Assembly: GCA_903899015.1 (NCBI GenBank)
Contig: CAIUHP010000075.1
Location: 1-64,000 of the forward strand
Reading direction: 5' to 3'
DNA length: 64,000 nt
Source: an uncultured Armatimonadota bacterium
Lineage (GTDB): Bacteria > Armatimonadota > Fimbriimonadia > Fimbriimonadales > Fimbriimonadaceae
The position numbers and the translations under genes are program-made. Shown in pieces: positions 27,235-36,531 of the stretch (the first letter of the stretch is position 1; every line of letters starts with the position of its first letter). Below the pieces are notes generated by a model. That model was not told the DNA's origin. It did no database searches and was given only the letters and a program-made list of their open reading frames with translations.

Positions 27235-27263
27235 GGGAGCCGTTGGGAAATCTTTCGGCTCCC
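27235..27263 (+). terminator. Hairpin after the pseudopilin gene
   Basis: GGGAGCCG (27235-27242) and CGGCTCCC (27256-27263) form a perfect 8-bp stem, followed by a T-rich stretch (CTTATTGGTTATTT). It is a likely terminator for the riboswitch-controlled transcript. Confidence 0.6.
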
Positions 27264-27482
27264 GCTTATTGGTTATTTGGGATGAGATCGCCTCAAACTG
27301 GTTCGCAAATATCGCAGAACCCTGCATGGTTAGAAGGCAGACAGAATCGATCACCTTTATCTTTGAAATCACTTAGTCAAGTTGGCCCTCCTATATAGTT
27401 GTGGCAAACTTACAGCGGTTGATTGCGCTTGCCTAAGAGGTTGAGTGAATCTTATCAGCCCAAGGTATAGGTCAATTAGGTT

Positions 27483-29078
27483 TTGAAGAGGACATTATCC
27501 TGGGTAATACCCACTGCCATTCTTGTATTTTTGGTTGCTTGGCGTTTTGTGGCCATGCAATCGGATAAGGCTAAAGTATTGAACCAAGCCACTAAGGGCA
27601 AAGGTGCTGCTTCGGTCCTAGTGGCCCCGACAGAGAGCCGAACGATAACGGAAGTTATTCAAAGCGTCGGCAATGTCGAATCTCCGTTCAAAGTTCAAAT
27701 TTCGCCTAAAACGTCGGGACGGATCGATTACCTTGAGGCTAGAGAAGGCGATTTAGTCACCCCCGGTCAAGTGCTTCTCAGAATCGACCCAAGCGATCTC
27801 CAAGGTGCGGTACTTCAACAACAGGCTAGCGTTGCCGAGGCTCGGGCTAGATACGCACAAGCGAAGATCAACCAAAACTCAACCAATGTCGGTGTGACCA
27901 GCCAGATTCAGCAACAGCAAGCCGGTTTGGGAAGTGTTGAAGCAAACCTTAATCAAGTCCAACAAAACTATGCCGCTCAAGTTGCCACCGCGAGTGCCCA
28001 AGTAAGCGCCGCCGAGAGTGCCGTCGCAAACAGTCAGGCAACTCTGGACAAGGAAAACGCGACTCTCCACAACTTAGAGATCAAGTACGACCGAACCGTT
28101 TATCTCTATAAACAGAATTTTATCGCCGCTCAAGACGTTGATGATGCTCGAACAGCCATTGAAGTTCAAAAGGGAGCGGTCTTGGTAGCTCAAGGTCAAC
28201 TCGCGGCAAACAAGTCTCAGCTCAAAGTTCAACAGCAGAATAAGCTTATCGTTCAAAGGAAAGGACTAGCAGACATAGCCGCAAGTAAAGCAAACGTTAC
28301 CCAGGGCAAGGCGACTCTACAATTTGCTCAGGCAAATCGCTCTCAATCACCGGCATACCAACAGAATCTAGATGCCCTCCAAAGTCAAATTGTCGCTGCC
28401 GAAGCTCAACTGAAGCAAGCTCAGGCCAAGCTGGCTGATACGGTGATCGCATCGACCATCACCGGAACGGTCACCGCGCGTAAAGCAGATCCGGGTGCTC
28501 TTGCAACACCAGGCACTCCCGTCTTAGAAGTGCAGTTCCTTGATTGGGTGTATGTCACCGCGACCCTGCCTATCGACCAAGGCGCGCTGATTCATCCAGG
28601 GCAAGTCGCGGAGATCACCATTGATGGTCTTCCTGGCAAAACATTTCACGGTCCGGTTGCCAACATCAATCCGGCCGCCGATCCACAGAGTCGCCAATTT
28701 GGAATCAAAGTGCGCCTTGAGAACAAGGATCACTCGATTCGGCCTGGCATGTACGGAAGGGTCAAGATCGTTACCGGTCAAGTCAAAGCGCAGGTTGTCG
28801 TACCCCGCGAAGCACTCATTACAGATTCGTCAGGAGCGACTACCGTGGTCGTAGTCGATCCGGATAAGGTGGCACACGTAAAGGCAGTTAAGCTGGGTGT
28901 GAGCGACGACAGGGGAGCCCAAATTCTTGACGGCGTTGATGCCGATGACAAAGTTGTGGTCCTAACATTCAACCCGATCAAGGAGGGCCAAAAGGTTTCG
29001 ATCTCGACTCCTGGCGACTCCAGTAAGAAAGGCGGGAAAGGAAAGAAGACGGGCGGAGCGAAGCAAACCAAGCCATGA
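27483..29078 (+). CDS. RND efflux periplasmic adaptor (HlyD/MFP family)
   Basis: This 531-aa adaptor links an RND pump to an outer-membrane channel. It has an N-terminal membrane anchor (SWVIPTAILVFLVAWRF), a barrel-sandwich half ('VQISPKTSGRIDYLEAREGDLV'-type lipoyl motif), a long Gln/Ala-rich coiled coil (about 100-310), the second lipoyl half ('ASTITGTVTARKADPGA'), a beta-barrel and a membrane-proximal domain, then a Lys/Gly-rich tail. The start is TTG with AGG upstream. The stop overlaps the pump start by 4 bp (ATGA). The coiled coil is longer than in AcrA-type adaptors. Confidence 0.93.
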   Translation: MKRTLSWVIPTAILVFLVAWRFVAMQSDKAKVLNQATKGKGAASVLVAPTESRTITEVIQSVGNVESPFKVQISPKTSGRIDYLEAREGDLVTPGQVLLRIDPSDLQGAVLQQQASVAEARARYAQAKINQNSTNVGVTSQIQQQQAGLGSVEANLNQVQQNYAAQVATASAQVSAAESAVANSQATLDKENATLHNLEIKYDRTVYLYKQNFIAAQDVDDARTAIEVQKGAVLVAQGQLAANKSQLKVQQQNKLIVQRKGLADIAASKANVTQGKATLQFAQANRSQSPAYQQNLDALQSQIVAAEAQLKQAQAKLADTVIASTITGTVTARKADPGALATPGTPVLEVQFLDWVYVTATLPIDQGALIHPGQVAEITIDGLPGKTFHGPVANINPAADPQSRQFGIKVRLENKDHSIRPGMYGRVKIVTGQVKAQVVVPREALITDSSGATTVVVVDPDKVAHVKAVKLGVSDDRGAQILDGVDADDKVVVLTFNPIKEGQKVSISTPGDSSKKGGKGKKTGGAKQTKP

Positions 29079-32000
29079 ACGTCGGCAAACTTTCCGTAAC
29101 TCGACCAGTCGCGGTCACCATGCGAATTGCCGCGTTGGTGCTTCTCGGATACATCTGTTTACAGAAGATTCCGATCGACTTGCTGCCAAGAATCCAGATC
29201 CCAACCATCTCCGCAAGCGTTAGTTGGCCCAATACTCCTCCTGAGAACATGGAGGCACAGATCACTCGCCCGATCGAACAGGCCGTTTCAACCGTGCAAG
29301 GGATAAGCGTCGTCCAATCAACCTCCCAGCTTGGATCGTCGAACGTTCGCGTTCAGTTCAACTACGGCGTGAACATGGACCAAGCGGCCTTAGACGTCAT
29401 CCAAGCGGTTCAGCGAGCCAAGCAACGCTTCCCGGTAGACCCGAACATCTCCGAGCCATCTATTTTCAAGTTTGACCCAAGCGCTCTTCCGATCCTGAAC
29501 TACGGAATTACCGGAGACAAAGACCTTGTCCATCTTCGTGACACTCTGGTGAACCAGATCAGTCCGATGGTTGAAGGTGCAGGGGGAGTCGCTCAGGTGA
29601 ACATTTCGGGCGGTTATGACCGCTCGATCATCATCGATGTCGATCCAGCAAAGCTCGAAGCTTTTGGAATCTCGATGTCCCTCATTTCACAGCGGTTGGG
29701 CCAAGAAAATATCTCTCTTCCAGCGGGCTTATCCCAAGAGGGGCATACGCAGTACAGCATCCGAAGCGTCGGTTACTTTAAGAGCCCTCGCGAGATTCCT
29801 AAGATGCCATTGACCACGATCAATGGGCATCTCATCACCCTCGACCAAGTTGCCACCGTACGTGACGCCACCCAGGATATTCAGCATTACACCCGTGTTA
29901 ATCGCGAACCTGGAATGAGCCTTAGTGTTCAAAAGCAGGCAGATGCAAACACGGTAGAAACCGCGACCAACATCAAGGCACAGATGGCGGAAATTCAGAA
30001 GCGATATCCTTATCTGAAGTTTCGCCCGCTTTACGATCAGTCTCAGTTCGTTGAAGCGTCGATTGACGACCTGAAGCAAACAGCAATCATTGGCGGTGTT
30101 CTCGCCATTCTGATCATCACGTTCTTCCTCAGAAATCTAAGAAGCACCTTTGTTGTTGCCCTGTCGATTCCGATATCCATCATCTCGACGTTCTCGCTTC
30201 TCTACTTCTGCGGTTTCACCCTCAACACGATCTCCCTTAGCGGACTCGCGTTAGCATCGGGACTGATCGTTGACGACGCAATTGTTGTCCTTGAAAATAT
30301 CTATCGACACATTGAACGCGACAAGAAACGAGCCGCCGACGCAGCAGTTTCTGGAACGCAGGAAATCATTCCTTCGGTTCTAGCATCAACATTCACGGTT
30401 ATGATCGTTTTCCTGCCTTTGCTCTTAATTAAAGGGCAAACGGGCCAGACGTTCACTCAGTTCGCACTGGTTGTCATCTTCTCGATCGCAGTCTCGCTTT
30501 TGGATGCGACAACTGTTGTGCCGATGTTGGCATCACGTATGATCCGCGAGAAGGACGTCATCGCAGAAGCTCATCCTGAGATGCGAGCGGAATTAGGTCT
30601 GAAATCAAACTTCATGACCAACGCCTTCGACCGAATCGGAGAGTGGTTCCATAACCTCGATAACTCCTATCGAAAAGGGCTAACGTGGTCGATTCACCAT
30701 CGGCTTCCGATAGTCGGTATTGCCGTCCTTGCGGTTGTCGCAGCAGGCATTCTTTGGCCGTTTGTCGGGAGAGAAAACTTACCGCAAACCGATACTGGCA
30801 ACCTGAACGTGAGCGTCAGATTACCGCTCGGAACGTCACTGGATACCACCGATGCGATCATGAAACAAGTCGATCAGATCTTGGCGAATGATCCAGACAT
30901 CGACACATTCTTTAGTGGTTCTGGATTCAATTTCCGCTCGGGTGGCGGAAATCAGTCGAGCCCCAATAACGGCGGAGCTGCAATTCAACTTAAAGCACGC
31001 GGTCTCAGAAAATCGACAACTGATAAGGTAGTTAAGCGGCTGCAGGCGGCTCTCAAGAAGATTCCGGGGGCTCGCATTCAGGTCAATCCGTTTGACATTG
31101 TTGCCAACATCATTGGAGGAAACAATCTCGGTCTCACCGTAAATGTCTTTGGCAATGACCTCGATCAGCTCTCGAAGACGGCTCACGATGTTCAAGCCGC
31201 GATGGAAAAAGTACCCGGCCTAGATGGAGTCGATACTTCACTTCAAGACACCACACCAGAGCTGCACTACGAAATCGATCGAGAGAAAGCTAAGACGCTC
31301 GGTGTGTCGTTCCAAGATATCGCCAACACCTTAACATCGAGCACAAGTGGGCAGCTTTCGACTTACTACCAAGAGAACGGATTTCAATATCCCATCATCG
31401 TTCAAGTCCCTCAAAATCTGAGACTTAGTGTCGACCAATTGAGTCGTCTCCCTGTTGCGGGCACCGAAGGTCGTCCGACCGGCCCCGTATTGGTCGGACA
31501 AGTAGCGAAGGCAACCGTTGGTAACGGTCCTCGAGAAATTCAACGTCAAAATCGGCAGAGATACAACGACATTGGAGGTCGCGTGGTCGACCGCTCTCAG
31601 AGCGAAGTCATGGCGGATATTACTAAGGCGTTGAATGCCGTTCACTTCCCTCCCGGAAGCTATTGGGAATTCAGTGCCGACCAGCTTCAGGCGCAAAAGG
31701 ACTATGCAGGCTTAGGCGTGTCAGTCTTCCTTGCCATTGCCTTAATCTACATGTTGCTAGCGACCCAATTTGAGTCATTTGTCTATCCGCTGATTGTTCT
31801 ATGTTCGGTCCCGCTATGCGCCATTGGAATGGTGTTGGGGCTCTTCCTTACTGGGCGATCCTTTGGGTTAACCGCCTTTATTGGCTTGCTCATGCTCATC
31901 GGAATCGTCGTCAAAAATGGAATTCTATTGGTGGACTACACCAACCAATTACGACATCGGGGTATGCCGCGTGACGAAGCAGTATTGACTGCCGCACCTA

Positions 32001-32299
32001 CTCGATTACGCCCCATTCTCATGACGACCTTGGCAGCGATTCTCGGTATGTTGCCACTAGCACTTGGAATTGGAACCGGTTCGGAAATGTATGTGCCGCT
32101 TGCAACGGCGGTCATTGGCGGATTGGGAACTTCAACTCTACTTACTTTGTTTATCGTTCCAACGGTCTATACGATCTTCGACGATCTGATTCGAAAGTTT
32201 CGTAAACCCTCACTTGACCTTGAGCGACCGACTTTAGTGGAACCGTCAATTGTTGCGGTAGGCGGTTCGTCAGACTTTATGGAGGCCCACGATCATTAA
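29075..32299 (+). CDS. RND multidrug-type efflux pump (AcrB/MexB-like)
   Basis: This 1074-aa inner-membrane proton antiporter has the standard RND layout with 12 helices and two large periplasmic loops. Typical elements include the N-terminal 'RPVAVTMRIAALVLLGYI', the proton-relay segment 'SGLALASGLIVDDAIVVLENI' (two adjacent Asp) and 'FIGLLMLIGIVVKNGILLVDY' in the second half. It exports hydrophobic compounds, possibly toxins or antibiotics. It is translationally coupled to the adaptor (4-bp overlap) and its last codons carry the ribosome site of the downstream TolC gene. The specific substrate is unknown. Confidence 0.95.
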   Translation: MNVGKLSVTRPVAVTMRIAALVLLGYICLQKIPIDLLPRIQIPTISASVSWPNTPPENMEAQITRPIEQAVSTVQGISVVQSTSQLGSSNVRVQFNYGVNMDQAALDVIQAVQRAKQRFPVDPNISEPSIFKFDPSALPILNYGITGDKDLVHLRDTLVNQISPMVEGAGGVAQVNISGGYDRSIIIDVDPAKLEAFGISMSLISQRLGQENISLPAGLSQEGHTQYSIRSVGYFKSPREIPKMPLTTINGHLITLDQVATVRDATQDIQHYTRVNREPGMSLSVQKQADANTVETATNIKAQMAEIQKRYPYLKFRPLYDQSQFVEASIDDLKQTAIIGGVLAILIITFFLRNLRSTFVVALSIPISIISTFSLLYFCGFTLNTISLSGLALASGLIVDDAIVVLENIYRHIERDKKRAADAAVSGTQEIIPSVLASTFTVMIVFLPLLLIKGQTGQTFTQFALVVIFSIAVSLLDATTVVPMLASRMIREKDVIAEAHPEMRAELGLKSNFMTNAFDRIGEWFHNLDNSYRKGLTWSIHHRLPIVGIAVLAVVAAGILWPFVGRENLPQTDTGNLNVSVRLPLGTSLDTTDAIMKQVDQILANDPDIDTFFSGSGFNFRSGGGNQSSPNNGGAAIQLKARGLRKSTTDKVVKRLQAALKKIPGARIQVNPFDIVANIIGGNNLGLTVNVFGNDLDQLSKTAHDVQAAMEKVPGLDGVDTSLQDTTPELHYEIDREKAKTLGVSFQDIANTLTSSTSGQLSTYYQENGFQYPIIVQVPQNLRLSVDQLSRLPVAGTEGRPTGPVLVGQVAKATVGNGPREIQRQNRQRYNDIGGRVVDRSQSEVMADITKALNAVHFPPGSYWEFSADQLQAQKDYAGLGVSVFLAIALIYMLLATQFESFVYPLIVLCSVPLCAIGMVLGLFLTGRSFGLTAFIGLLMLIGIVVKNGILLVDYTNQLRHRGMPRDEAVLTAAPTRLRPILMTTLAAILGMLPLALGIGTGSEMYVPLATAVIGGLGTSTLLTLFIVPTVYTIFDDLIRKFRKPSLDLERPTLVEPSIVAVGGSSDFMEAHDH

Positions 32300-33683
32300 G
32301 CGCACCCTTCCTTTTATCGGGGCTATTGCGGCATCCATTGCCGTTGCCTCTGCTCAAACAGCAGGAAACGACACCTCGAAACAAGCCGGAGGTGCGGCTC
32401 CGACGCCACCACCTAAGGTAACCACTCCCGACGTCAAGATTCCCAATGCCCTCCTGTTACCAGGGCCCAAAACTTCTGAAATTGGCACTCAACCGCTTAC
32501 TATTCTCGAAGCAGTGGCGATCGCTCTGAAGAAGCAGCCTCAAATTGGAATAGCCCGCGCCAACTTGCTATCCGCTCAAGGGAGAACGGGCCAAACAGCG
32601 TCCGCTTTGAATCCTCAATTCGTAGGCAACGCAGGTTTAAATGATCAGCGGGACATAAAGAACAGTACTGGCGCGGTTGGAAATCCGGTCACCGCATCCG
32701 TAACACTTCGCCAGCTGATATACGATTTCGGGCGCACTCGGGATCAAGTTCGACAACAAAGTTCGATCGAACGATCCTTCCAGCAAGCACTGACACGCAC
32801 TCAACAGACCGTCGCTCTCCAAGTTAGAGTTGCCTTTTACGATCTCATTCAGAGTATCGCCAACGTTGCTACCAGCGAGGCAAACGTCAGCAATCGTCAG
32901 CGTCAGTTAGATCAGGCGCAAGCACGTATGGACTCCGGACTTGGCGCACCAGTTGACGTGGTCCAAGCAAAAACGAACCTCGCTGACGCTGCCATCTCTC
33001 TCACAACGTCTCGCGACACCGTTCTTACCAATCGGGTCGCCCTTGCTCAGTTACTCGGAATAGATTCCCGAACTCCGATTGTCCCTGCGAGCGCGAAGGA
33101 GATCAAACTTGATAATGAGTCGGATCTGGAGCTACTTGTAACGGACGCGCTCAAGAATCGCCCCGACATCAAGGCGGCTCAGGAAACAGTAACGGCTGCT
33201 CGGTACGGCGTTTTTGCCGCAAATAAGGATCCTCTTCCAACGGTCACCGCGAACGCAGGTGTCAATGGTCGCGGAGCGAACGACCCGTTCCCTACTCAAA
33301 CAGCAACGTTCGGTGTCAACGTTACCTGGACATTTGGAGACGGCGGATTAGCCGCTGGAAAGCGCAAAGAAGCACACGGCTCTGAAGATGCTGCTCGACA
33401 GAACCTCATCCAAATTTCCAATCAGGCAGTTTCGGAAGTCAGCCAGTACTTCGTGGATCTGCAATCTGCCAGTCAACGCGTAAACCTGGCTCAAGTTGAA
33501 GTCGCCAATGCACTAGAATTGGTTCGGATTTCTGAAGGCAGGTACACAGGCGGATTGGGACAGTTTCTCGACGTAACAAGCGCTCAAAACTCTCTCTTCA
33601 CCGCAAATCAAAGGCTATCGCAAGCTCAGGAAGACGTTGAAAGGACTCGAGCCCGACTCCGCACAGCAATCGGACTCATGTAG
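32295..33683 (+). CDS. TolC-family outer-membrane efflux channel (non-canonical start)
   Basis: The protein has the two tandem TolC repeats: long alpha-helical hairpins with 'DQAQARMDSGLGAPVDVVQAKTNLAD'-type repeats cut near 155-185 and 'ALELVRISEGRYTGGLGQFLDVTSAQNSLF' near 410-440. In-frame extension upstream of the first GTG (32514) encodes a perfect signal peptide (KRTLPFIGAIAASIAVASA). No ATG, GTG or TTG exists in that stretch. GGAGG at 32281-32285 precedes ATC (32292) and ATT (32295), so I give the start as ATT, 462 residues, a normal TolC length. The 5' end overlaps the pump stop. The gene completes a three-part efflux system. Confidence 0.8.
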   Translation: MKRTLPFIGAIAASIAVASAQTAGNDTSKQAGGAAPTPPPKVTTPDVKIPNALLLPGPKTSEIGTQPLTILEAVAIALKKQPQIGIARANLLSAQGRTGQTASALNPQFVGNAGLNDQRDIKNSTGAVGNPVTASVTLRQLIYDFGRTRDQVRQQSSIERSFQQALTRTQQTVALQVRVAFYDLIQSIANVATSEANVSNRQRQLDQAQARMDSGLGAPVDVVQAKTNLADAAISLTTSRDTVLTNRVALAQLLGIDSRTPIVPASAKEIKLDNESDLELLVTDALKNRPDIKAAQETVTAARYGVFAANKDPLPTVTANAGVNGRGANDPFPTQTATFGVNVTWTFGDGGLAAGKRKEAHGSEDAARQNLIQISNQAVSEVSQYFVDLQSASQRVNLAQVEVANALELVRISEGRYTGGLGQFLDVTSAQNSLFTANQRLSQAQEDVERTRARLRTAIGLM

Positions 33684-33756
33684 GTCCAGTACAGCTGGTT
33701 TCTCCCCAAGTTGCCGCTAAGTGGCATGTCATAATGGTATTTCCCAGGAAATCATC

Positions 33757-35100
33757 ATGCCCAACGTCGCGCCAAACCCTTCCTCGTTCCCCGGTCCAAA
33801 GTCTGCGAAGATGCTGGAAGAGCTCGGTCAGTATGTTATTGCGACTCCTTATCCGTTTGCCGTAGATCTCGCGAAATGCGAAGGTATGTGGCTGGTAACG
33901 GTTGACGGACAAAGACTTTTTGACTGGGCGGGCTATTACGGATCGAAGCTGGTTGGGCATAACCATCCTGGCTTATACGAAGAGTCGTACACCAAGCGCC
34001 TTATCGTAGCCGCGAACAACAAGATAGCGAATCCCGACTTTCTAACTCAAGAATGCTTGGACTACTACCGCATGCTTTACCGGGTTGCCCCCGAGATCAT
34101 GAGGAATGATTCGCTCGAAGTCTACGCCGTCAACTCGGGTGCTGAAGCAGTCGAGAATATGATGAAGTACTTGATCGCAAAGTTCAATCAGAAGCGACTA
34201 AACGAAGGAAGCCATCCGAGTAACCGACGTTTCCTCTACTTCGACAAGGCATTTCATGGCCGAACGGTATTTGCTCTTGGAGTCACTCAAACTACTGACC
34301 CGGTTGCCACGCGAGACTTCCAAGGACTCACGTCAGGTGGCAATATCAAGCTTCCATTCCCGGCATTCGATAGCGGTGCCACAGGCAAGCAGAATCTAGA
34401 GAATGCAGTGAAGGCATTAGAGCAAGTTGAAAGCGCGCTTTCGCTTATGTCTGACGAGATCGTTGGGATTGTTGTTGAACCGATCCAAGGTGCTGGCGGA
34501 CATCGCGTCGCTGTCCCAGAATTCTTCCAGGGTCTCTCTCGCCTCTCTCACGAGCACAACGTCTATTTAGGTTTTGATGAAGTTCAAACCGGGTTGGGAG
34601 CCACCGGAAAGATGTGGGCGATTGACCACTTCGATTTGCCGTTCCCTCCGATGGCAGTCGCCTCCGGGAAGAAGTTTGGAAACGGGGTGGTCTTCATGTA
34701 CGAGTCGCTTGACGATATCGGCGTACTCGACTCCACATGGGGCGGATCTCTGGCCGATATGGTTCGAGTGGTCCGGGAAATGGAGATCGTTGAAGAAGAA
34801 GGATTGATCGCTCGCGCGGCTGAAACGGGAGACTATCTCGCTCAGCGTTTGCATGAAATCACTGACAAATTCGCACCCATCGTTTCTAATGTGAGAGGCC
34901 TTGGTCTCTATCAGGGGATATCATTGGACACGCCTGAAAGGAAGGCCGCTCTGGTTGAAACGGCAAGATCGCAATTTGGATTATTGCTATTGGGAGCAGG
35001 CAAACGCTCCATTCGGACCCGTCCCAATCTCTCGGTGACCCGAGAGGACGTTGACCTATTTATTGACCTGCTGGAGAGTTCTCTTCAGCAGGTCGTTTAG
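33757..35100 (+). CDS. Class III aminotransferase, lysine 6-aminotransferase-like
   Basis: This 447-aa PLP enzyme belongs to the class III (ornithine/GABA/lysine) aminotransferases. It shows 'YAVNSGAEAVENMMKYL' (PLP phosphate site), 'FDEVQTGLGATGKMW' (Asp for the pyridine nitrogen) and the PLP-binding lysine in 'ASGKKFGNG'. The KK-F/Q motif and long N-terminal part suit the L-lysine 6-aminotransferase branch. A GTG at 33721 would add 12 residues; ATG at 33757 with AGGA upstream is preferred. It lies close behind the efflux operon. The substrate is inference; ornithine or another omega-amino acid is possible. Confidence 0.78.
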   Translation: MPNVAPNPSSFPGPKSAKMLEELGQYVIATPYPFAVDLAKCEGMWLVTVDGQRLFDWAGYYGSKLVGHNHPGLYEESYTKRLIVAANNKIANPDFLTQECLDYYRMLYRVAPEIMRNDSLEVYAVNSGAEAVENMMKYLIAKFNQKRLNEGSHPSNRRFLYFDKAFHGRTVFALGVTQTTDPVATRDFQGLTSGGNIKLPFPAFDSGATGKQNLENAVKALEQVESALSLMSDEIVGIVVEPIQGAGGHRVAVPEFFQGLSRLSHEHNVYLGFDEVQTGLGATGKMWAIDHFDLPFPPMAVASGKKFGNGVVFMYESLDDIGVLDSTWGGSLADMVRVVREMEIVEEEGLIARAAETGDYLAQRLHEITDKFAPIVSNVRGLGLYQGISLDTPERKAALVETARSQFGLLLLGAGKRSIRTRPNLSVTREDVDLFIDLLESSLQQVV

Positions 35101-35117
35101 GTTCCGGTCCAAGCAGA

Positions 35118-35327
35118 CTACTTCGGCGGCGGAGTTGCTGTCATACCTTGGCTCGGCGCAGGAGCTCTCGCTCCTTCACTCGAAGCCAGTCCCGGCTTGT
35201 TGGGGCTGGCAGGCATGTTATCGATTGGCTTGGTTGGTTTTGCAGCCGCGTCAGCATCACTTGTGCCACTGCTGCCACAACCAACCAAAACGAATGCTGT
35301 CGCGATCAACAGGATTCCGAATCTCAC
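35118..35327 (-). CDS. Small proline-rich lipoprotein
   Basis: This 69-aa protein has a signal peptide ending in the lipobox LVGC (Cys17), followed by a Pro/Ala/Ser-rich tail (…[14 protein letters not shown]). The start is GTG, overlapping the TGA of the pseudopilin gene by 4 bp (GTGA) with GGAAGGG just upstream, so translation is coupled. It is probably a membrane-attached accessory of the pseudopilin. No family is recognised. Confidence 0.75.
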   Translation of the reverse strand: MRFGILLIATAFVLVGCGSSGTSDADAAAKPTKPIDNMPASPNKPGLASSEGARAPAPSQGMTATPPPK

Positions 35328-36205
35328 TGATCGCCCTTCCAGAGATAACGAGTTGGGTCGGTGATCACAAGGCTCGTCGAAGCAATGTTCGGATTGTAGT
35401 TCGTACCCACTGCCATCGCGCCTGGTGCCTTGCTTGTTGCATGTCCATCGACGTAAGCGGTGACCATAAGGCCAGCTTGTCGTAACGAGTTACCACCCGT
35501 ATAGGCTCCAGCAGCCGTGTTCTTCAACAGGTAATCGGTTGAACCGCCGCCCCAGAATGCGTTCTGACCCCAACCATCAAAGCAGGTTGTGTTGTTGGAA
35601 CCACAGTCGGGAGGATCGACTACCGTGTCGCTGCAGTAAGAGCCAGGGCCGAACCATGATCCGCAATACCAAGCGGATGTAGAGGTTGGATTGACCTCGC
35701 TAGTCGAAAACTTCTGGCTCAGCAATACCGTTTCAGCCGGTCGAGCAACCGATGTTGCTGACTGAGGCGCGAACAAAAGAGTGGTGCTGTTGAACGGAGC
35801 CAAATAGGTTTGATTGTAACCGTATTGAGGAGCAAGGATATCAGTGATTGTCGGGGGGAAACCTGATGCTGCTGTCAGGTTCGCAGGTGCCTGAGGATCA
35901 CGCATGATCGGCGTATTCTTCACGTAAGGTTGAACAATTGCTGACCAAGGCTGATATCCCGTTCCGTTGAGGAAGATTTGAGCGCCGCTGTTGCTCCAGT
36001 TAACGGGCAAAACAAAAGTGTCGTCGGAGTCGCCCTGGTACATGATCATGGCGAGGTCAAGTTGCTTTACATTGCTGAGCGATGCTGCTTTTTTGGCGGC
36101 TGCTTTTGCCTGGGCAAAGACTGGGAATAGGATCGCAGCGAGAATCGCGATGATCGCGATGACGACCAATAACTCGATAAGTGTAAATGCACGAGATTTA
36201 TTCAA
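35324..36205 (-). CDS. Pseudopilin-like protein with H-X9-DG tail
   Basis: This 293-aa protein has the leader and helix of prepilins ('[19 protein letters not shown]' then '[14 protein letters not shown]') and a large globular, Ser/Thr/Asn-rich domain with four cysteines around 195-210. The tail '[10 protein letters not shown]' is the DUF1559-type DGH motif. The start is TTG with AAGGA five bases before it. It is coupled to the small lipoprotein downstream. It shares its N-terminal helix almost exactly with the riboswitch-controlled pseudopilin, while the C-terminal domains differ. Confidence 0.85.
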   Translation of the reverse strand: MNKSRAFTLIELLVVIAIIAILAAILFPVFAQAKAAAKKAASLSNVKQLDLAMIMYQGDSDDTFVLPVNWSNSGAQIFLNGTGYQPWSAIVQPYVKNTPIMRDPQAPANLTAASGFPPTITDILAPQYGYNQTYLAPFNSTTLLFAPQSATSVARPAETVLLSQKFSTSEVNPTSTSAWYCGSWFGPGSYCSDTVVDPPDCGSNNTTCFDGWGQNAFWGGGSTDYLLKNTAAGAYTGGNSLRQAGLMVTAYVDGHATSKAPGAMAVGTNYNPNIASTSLVITDPTRYLWKGDQ

Positions 36206-36303
36206 TGATTCCTTTCAGCCCCAAATTATTAAGATTTAATGGAGGCCCATTGTGTTGGGGGCTGTCTTTTATTGACGTACTTCACACTATTAATCGTTTG
36301 ATC

Positions 36304-36321
36304 CATGAGAATATTCTCATG
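36304..36321. promoter_or_regulatory. Perfect 18-bp palindrome in the pseudopilin/Gfo-Idh intergenic region
   Basis: CATGAGAATATTCTCATG is a perfect palindrome with no spacer, in an AT-rich stretch about 100 bases upstream of the pseudopilin and 210 bases upstream of the Gfo/Idh gene. The 325-base gap (36206-36531) also holds CAGCCCCAA and TTGGGGGCTG arms (about 36217-36265) in the pseudopilin leader. No gene fits in this gap. Confidence 0.4.
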
Positions 36322-36426
36322 AAGTTTTAAGCTTATTACTCCTTAGAATGAGGCTTTATACCCGTATTTCAATTTGTGTATCTCACCCTACAAATTGCTC
36401 GAACTTTCCGTAAATTTCATCCCTCC

Positions 36427-36501
36427 TATAATGTTTGCCATCTTAACGTCAGTGCAGGAGTTATCGCCCTTGAAGGCGATGTGCTACGCCAAACGTGGCG
36501 T
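36427..36501 (+). promoter_or_regulatory. -10 box and two-hairpin leader of the Gfo/Idh gene
   Basis: TATAAT at 36427-36432 is followed by a roughly 90-base leader with two tight perfect hairpins: ATCGCC/GGCGAT (36463-36480) and ACGCCA/TGGCGT (36486-36501). No Shine-Dalgarno sequence precedes the ATG at 36532. The hairpins may affect translation; no known riboswitch class matches. Confidence 0.4.
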
Positions 36502-36531
36502 GTGAATCGTTCGAACTTGTAAGCTTGTGCA

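Noticed and set aside
32514-33683. TolC starting at the internal GTG
   Set aside because: It would remove the signal peptide and the first TolC residues; the upstream in-frame sequence clearly encodes both.
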